From assembly GCA_003491845.1 (NCBI GenBank), contig DNBN01000293.1, forward strand, positions 1 to 7,826: a stretch of 7,826 nucleotides of DNA. Direction: 5' to 3'. The translations under genes and the position numbers were made by a program. Under the pieces are notes generated by a model. It was not told where the DNA came from. It saw only the letters and a program-made list of their open reading frames with translations, and made no database searches. The stretch's first letter is position 1; each line of letters starts with the position of its first letter. Below, piece after piece: positions 6,148 through 7,826 of this stretch. Source of the stretch: Porticoccaceae bacterium. GTDB taxonomy: Bacteria; Pseudomonadota; Gammaproteobacteria; Pseudomonadales; Porticoccaceae.

Positions 6148-7206
6148 TTACTTTTTGAAGGGTAACATTTTTGTTGCTTGAGCTATGTGCTGCTCTATAG
6201 CGCGAGCTTCCTGTGTAACAAATTGCTCAATAGCTTCTCTAAATTGTAGATTTCGAATCCAGTGCATGGAGTGCGTCATCACTGGTCTAAACCCCCTAAC
6301 CAGTTTGTGCTCGCCTTGGGCGCCCGCGTCATAAAGGGTAAGGCCTTTTCGAATGGCAAATTCAATTCCTTGGTAATAGCATAGTTCAAAGTGCAAAAAC
6401 GGAAACTCACCAATACTTCCCCAATATCTTCCATACAGGGTTTGATCGTCAAAGAAATACAGTGCACAGGCGATGACATCACCGTCAATATAGGCTACCG
6501 CCATGGCTATCTGTTCAGGCATCTGCTTAGCAATTTGTTCAAAAAAATTCCGCGTAAGGTAGCCTCGTGTGCCGTTTCTCTTGGCATACGTTCGCTCGTA
6601 TAGATGATAGAATAACGCCCATGTTTGTCCATCAATTTGATCGCCGGGTAACACGTTGATATCTATGTTTTGCCTGACGATATCAGCCCGCTCTTTTTTG
6701 ATCATTTTGCGTTTTCGTGAGGTCATTGTTGAGAGATAATCGTCAAAGCTCTGATAGTTCTCATTATGCCAATGGTATTGAACGCCCAGTCGGGTGAGTA
6801 AGCGAGAATCTTTAAAGCTGGCCATTTGATCTTCACTGGGAAAAAGTAAATGCCAACTAGATGCATCGGTCTCTTCCGCGATTGCGATCACCTCATTAAT
6901 CATCTCAGTGGCTTGCTCCTTTGAGAGCGGTTGAGTTCCACGGACCCTATAACCTGTGGATGGTGTAAAGGGTATGGCGGTGACCAACTTAGGATAATAG
7001 TCCAAACCATGTTGATGATAGGCATTGGCCCATGCATGATCAAAAACATATTCGCCCATGGAGTGATCTTTAAGATAAAGAGGCATAAAGTCCTCATCGT
7101 ATTTTAAATGAATCGGGTGCCATCCAGTTTCTGTGCTGGCGCTATTACTTTCTTCTAATGCCTGTAAGAATGTTTCGGTTAGAAATGGGTAGGGGAGAGC
7201 TGCCAC
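6148..7206 (-). CDS. FemAB-like / COG3146 predicted N-acyltransferase (GNAT fold)
   Basis: A 352-residue protein of the DUF482 (PF04339, FemAB_like; COG3146) family, annotated as peptidogalycan or GNAT-type acyltransferases. The substrate and physiological role are not established. Recognisable blocks: PFLTETFLQALEES (7-20), PLYLKDHSMGEYVFD with AWANAY (42-63), YYPKLVTAIPFTPSTG (70-85), SSWHLLFPS (116-124), a basic patch SRKRKMIKKER (163-173), YGRYWG (258-263), LHFELCYYQGIEF (271-283) and AGAQGEHKLVRGF (294-306). The last three are the most conserved part of the family. The start is GTG at 7206 with AGGA 6 bases upstream. The open frame extends back to a stop at 7300-7302 without another ATG, GTG or TTG. 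The N-terminus looks about 20-30 residues shorter than I recall for relatives. The stop codon is 15 bases from the convergent glyoxalase gene, with no clear terminator between them. Confidence 0.88.
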   Translation of the reverse strand: MAALPYPFLTETFLQALEESNSASTETGWHPIHLKYDEDFMPLYLKDHSMGEYVFDHAWANAYHQHGLDYYPKLVTAIPFTPSTGYRVRGTQPLSKEQATEMINEVIAIAEETDASSWHLLFPSEDQMASFKDSRLLTRLGVQYHWHNENYQSFDDYLSTMTSRKRKMIKKERADIVRQNIDINVLPGDQIDGQTWALFYHLYERTYAKRNGTRGYLTRNFFEQIAKQMPEQIAMAVAYIDGDVIACALYFFDDQTLYGRYWGSIGEFPFLHFELCYYQGIEFAIRKGLTLYDAGAQGEHKLVRGFRPVMTHSMHWIRNLQFREAIEQFVTQEARAIEQHIAQATKMLPFKK

Positions 7207-7212
7207 AGTAGG

Positions 7213-7216
7213 TCCT
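7213..7216 (-). promoter_or_regulatory. Ribosome binding site supporting the GTG start of the acyltransferase gene
   Basis: On the minus strand AGGA lies 6 bases before the GTG at 7206. Together with the absence of any other usual start codon in the open frame back to the stop at 7300-7302, this fixes the start. Confidence 0.6.
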
Positions 7217-7260
7217 ATTTTAATTATGCTTCTGAGTGTGCCAAATAGGCAATGAAGCCT

Positions 7261-7272
7261 GGTGTTTACACC
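7261..7272. repeat. 12-base palindrome GGTGT-TT-ACACC
   Basis: A perfect dyad with 5-base arms around TT, about 55 bases upstream of the acyltransferase start. It may be a regulator site for that gene. It is too short, and lacks an adjacent T-run, to be a terminator. Its GTTTAC core also occurs in both copies of the nearby direct repeat. Confidence 0.35.
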
Positions 7273-7294
7273 TTTAATAGAAAAATATATTAAT

Positions 7295-7312
7295 ATCGTT
7301 TACCTACGGATT
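7295..7312 (+). repeat. Imperfect direct repeat, copy 1
   Basis: Sequence of the form CGTTTAC-nn-ACGGATT. It matches copy 2 (7411-7428) at 15 of 18 positions by direct comparison. The two copies start 116 bases apart in the same orientation. Confidence 0.45.
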
Positions 7313-7410
7313 GCCAAATGGAGCTGATCACTCGAGTTGGAATTTTGGCGGCATCCTAGATAGTTTTTTCAGCTTTAGTCTATCATTCCTTAAAGTTTAA
7401 TAGCTTTTTA

Positions 7411-7428
7411 AACGTTTACTAACGGATT
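7411..7428 (+). repeat. Imperfect direct repeat, copy 2
   Basis: The second copy of the CGTTTAC-nn-ACGGATT motif, 15 of 18 positions identical to copy 1. It overlaps the small palindrome AAACGTTT (7410-7417) and lies about 100 bases upstream of fabV, where a regulator site would be expected. Confidence 0.45.
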
Positions 7429-7531
7429 TCAGCTTTTTTTAATCCTATTGATACGAAGATCCACCAGCTTGGGGTATCATACACAACCTATTCTTAGGCC
7501 GTCTATTAATTTAGTTATTGGAGAATTGTTA

Positions 7532-7826
7532 ATGATAATCAAGCCTCGTGTTCGCGGGTTTATGTGTATTACTAGCCATCCTTTAGGGTGTGAAAAAAAC
7601 GTGATTAATCAGATTGATTATATAAAACGTCAACCAGTAATTAATGCCCCCAAGCGTGTCTTAGTGATTGGTAGTTCTACAGGGTATGGATTGTCTGCGA
7701 GAATTACCGCTGCTTTTGGCTCTGGTGCTTCAACGCTAGGTGTTTTTTTTGAGAAGCCAGGAACTGACCGGAAGCCGGGCACTGCTGGCTGGTATAACAG
7801 CGCAGCATTCCATAAGCAAGCGGCAG
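7532..7826 (+). CDS. fabV: FabV-type NADH-dependent trans-2-enoyl-ACP (CoA) reductase, 3'-truncated by window edge
   Basis: The first 98 codons of a protein that is normally about 400 residues; the frame runs open off the right edge. The family N-terminus is unmistakable: [10 protein letters not shown] (1-10), HPLGCEKNV (16-24), the nucleotide-binding [15 protein letters not shown] (43-57), [18 protein letters not shown] (60-77) and [13 protein letters not shown] (81-93). FabV catalyses the last reduction of each fatty acid elongation cycle and is known as a triclosan-tolerant replacement for FabI. The acidic residue after the second strand (E74 in FFEKPG) fits a preference for NADH. The catalytic Tyr and Lys lie further on, outside the window, so activity cannot be judged. 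The ribosome binding site GGAG (7520-7523) is 8 bases before the ATG. It is transcribed divergently from the acyltransferase gene. Confidence 0.95.
   Translation, partial: MIIKPRVRGFMCITSHPLGCEKNVINQIDYIKRQPVINAPKRVLVIGSSTGYGLSARITAAFGSGASTLGVFFEKPGTDRKPGTAGWYNSAAFHKQAA

Larger units (their letters stand above)
7207..7531. other. Divergent intergenic region between the acyltransferase gene and fabV
   Basis: A 325-base AT-rich stretch with no convincing gene. It must hold the promoters of both flanking genes. It contains a 12-base palindrome (7261-7272), an imperfect 18-base direct repeat (7295-7312 and 7411-7428), three AGCTTT motifs about 30 bases apart (7371, 7402, 7431), and a fabV ribosome binding site GGAG (7520-7523). 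No sigma-70 promoter with both boxes at good spacing was found for fabV. Confidence 0.6.

Noticed and set aside
7217..7244. Minus-strand promoter TTGGCA-16 bases-TAAAAT ahead of the acyltransferase gene
   Set aside because: The boxes look fair, but transcription would start about 4 bases before the GTG and leave out the AGGA ribosome binding site, so it does not fit the supported start.
7318..7359. 13-codon open frame starting with ATG in the fabV upstream region
   Set aside because: It is very short, lacks a ribosome binding site, and is expected by chance.
7448..7480. fabV promoter TTGATA (7448-7453) with TATCAT (7475-7480)
   Set aside because: The spacer is 21 bases, too long for a sigma-70 promoter, and no better -35 is present for the same -10.
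1..7826. CRISPR array, insertion sequence, tRNA or rRNA gene, toxin-antitoxin or defence genes
   Set aside because: No regularly spaced repeats, transposase motifs, terminal inverted repeats or RNA gene signatures were seen; all sizeable open frames are housekeeping or conserved families.

Overview
The window is an ordinary chromosomal segment of a gammaproteobacterium, moderately AT-leaning. The evidence is protein similarity recalled from family knowledge, not a search. The E1 subunit is the homodimeric AceE type, the E2 subunit ends in the pseudomonad/Azotobacter-style DHRxxNG motif, and a FabV-type enoyl reductase and a COG3146 acyltransferase are present. A marine Cellvibrionales/Oceanospirillales-like lineage would fit, but this is only an inference.

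Layout, left to right. (1) The 3' part of a PerM/AI-2E-family membrane protein (2-652, 5' end outside the window). (2) A DUF2244 membrane protein (730-1245). (3) A 341-bp AT-rich intergenic region with a candidate intrinsic terminator (1438-1462) and two similar operator-like dyads (1357-1372 and 1474-1488). Both dyads fit the TnGTnnnACnA pattern of FadR-subfamily GntR regulators, the group that includes PdhR. (4) A probable operon aceE (1587-4241), aceF (4301-5668, GTG start) and a glyoxalase I-like gene (5692-6132). (5) Convergent to it, a FemAB-like/COG3146 acyltransferase gene (7206-6148, minus strand, GTG start). (6) A 325-bp divergent intergenic region with a short palindrome and an imperfect 18-bp direct repeat. 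(7) The first 98 codons of fabV, cut by the right edge.

Functionally, aceE-aceF supply the E1 and E2 components of pyruvate dehydrogenase, which converts pyruvate to acetyl-CoA; the E3 gene (lpd) is not in the window. The glyoxalase would remove methylglyoxal, a by-product of glycolytic flux, and is close enough to be co-transcribed with aceEF. FabV reduces enoyl-ACP in fatty acid synthesis, which consumes acetyl-CoA, but it is a separate transcription unit on the far side of the acyltransferase gene.

I found no mobile element, CRISPR array, tRNA or rRNA, and no convincing undescribed multi-gene system. The points worth a second look are mostly regulatory: the paired dyads upstream of aceE and the repeats upstream of fabV. 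Two protein-level oddities are a proline-poor E2 linker and an apparently short N-terminus on the acyltransferase.
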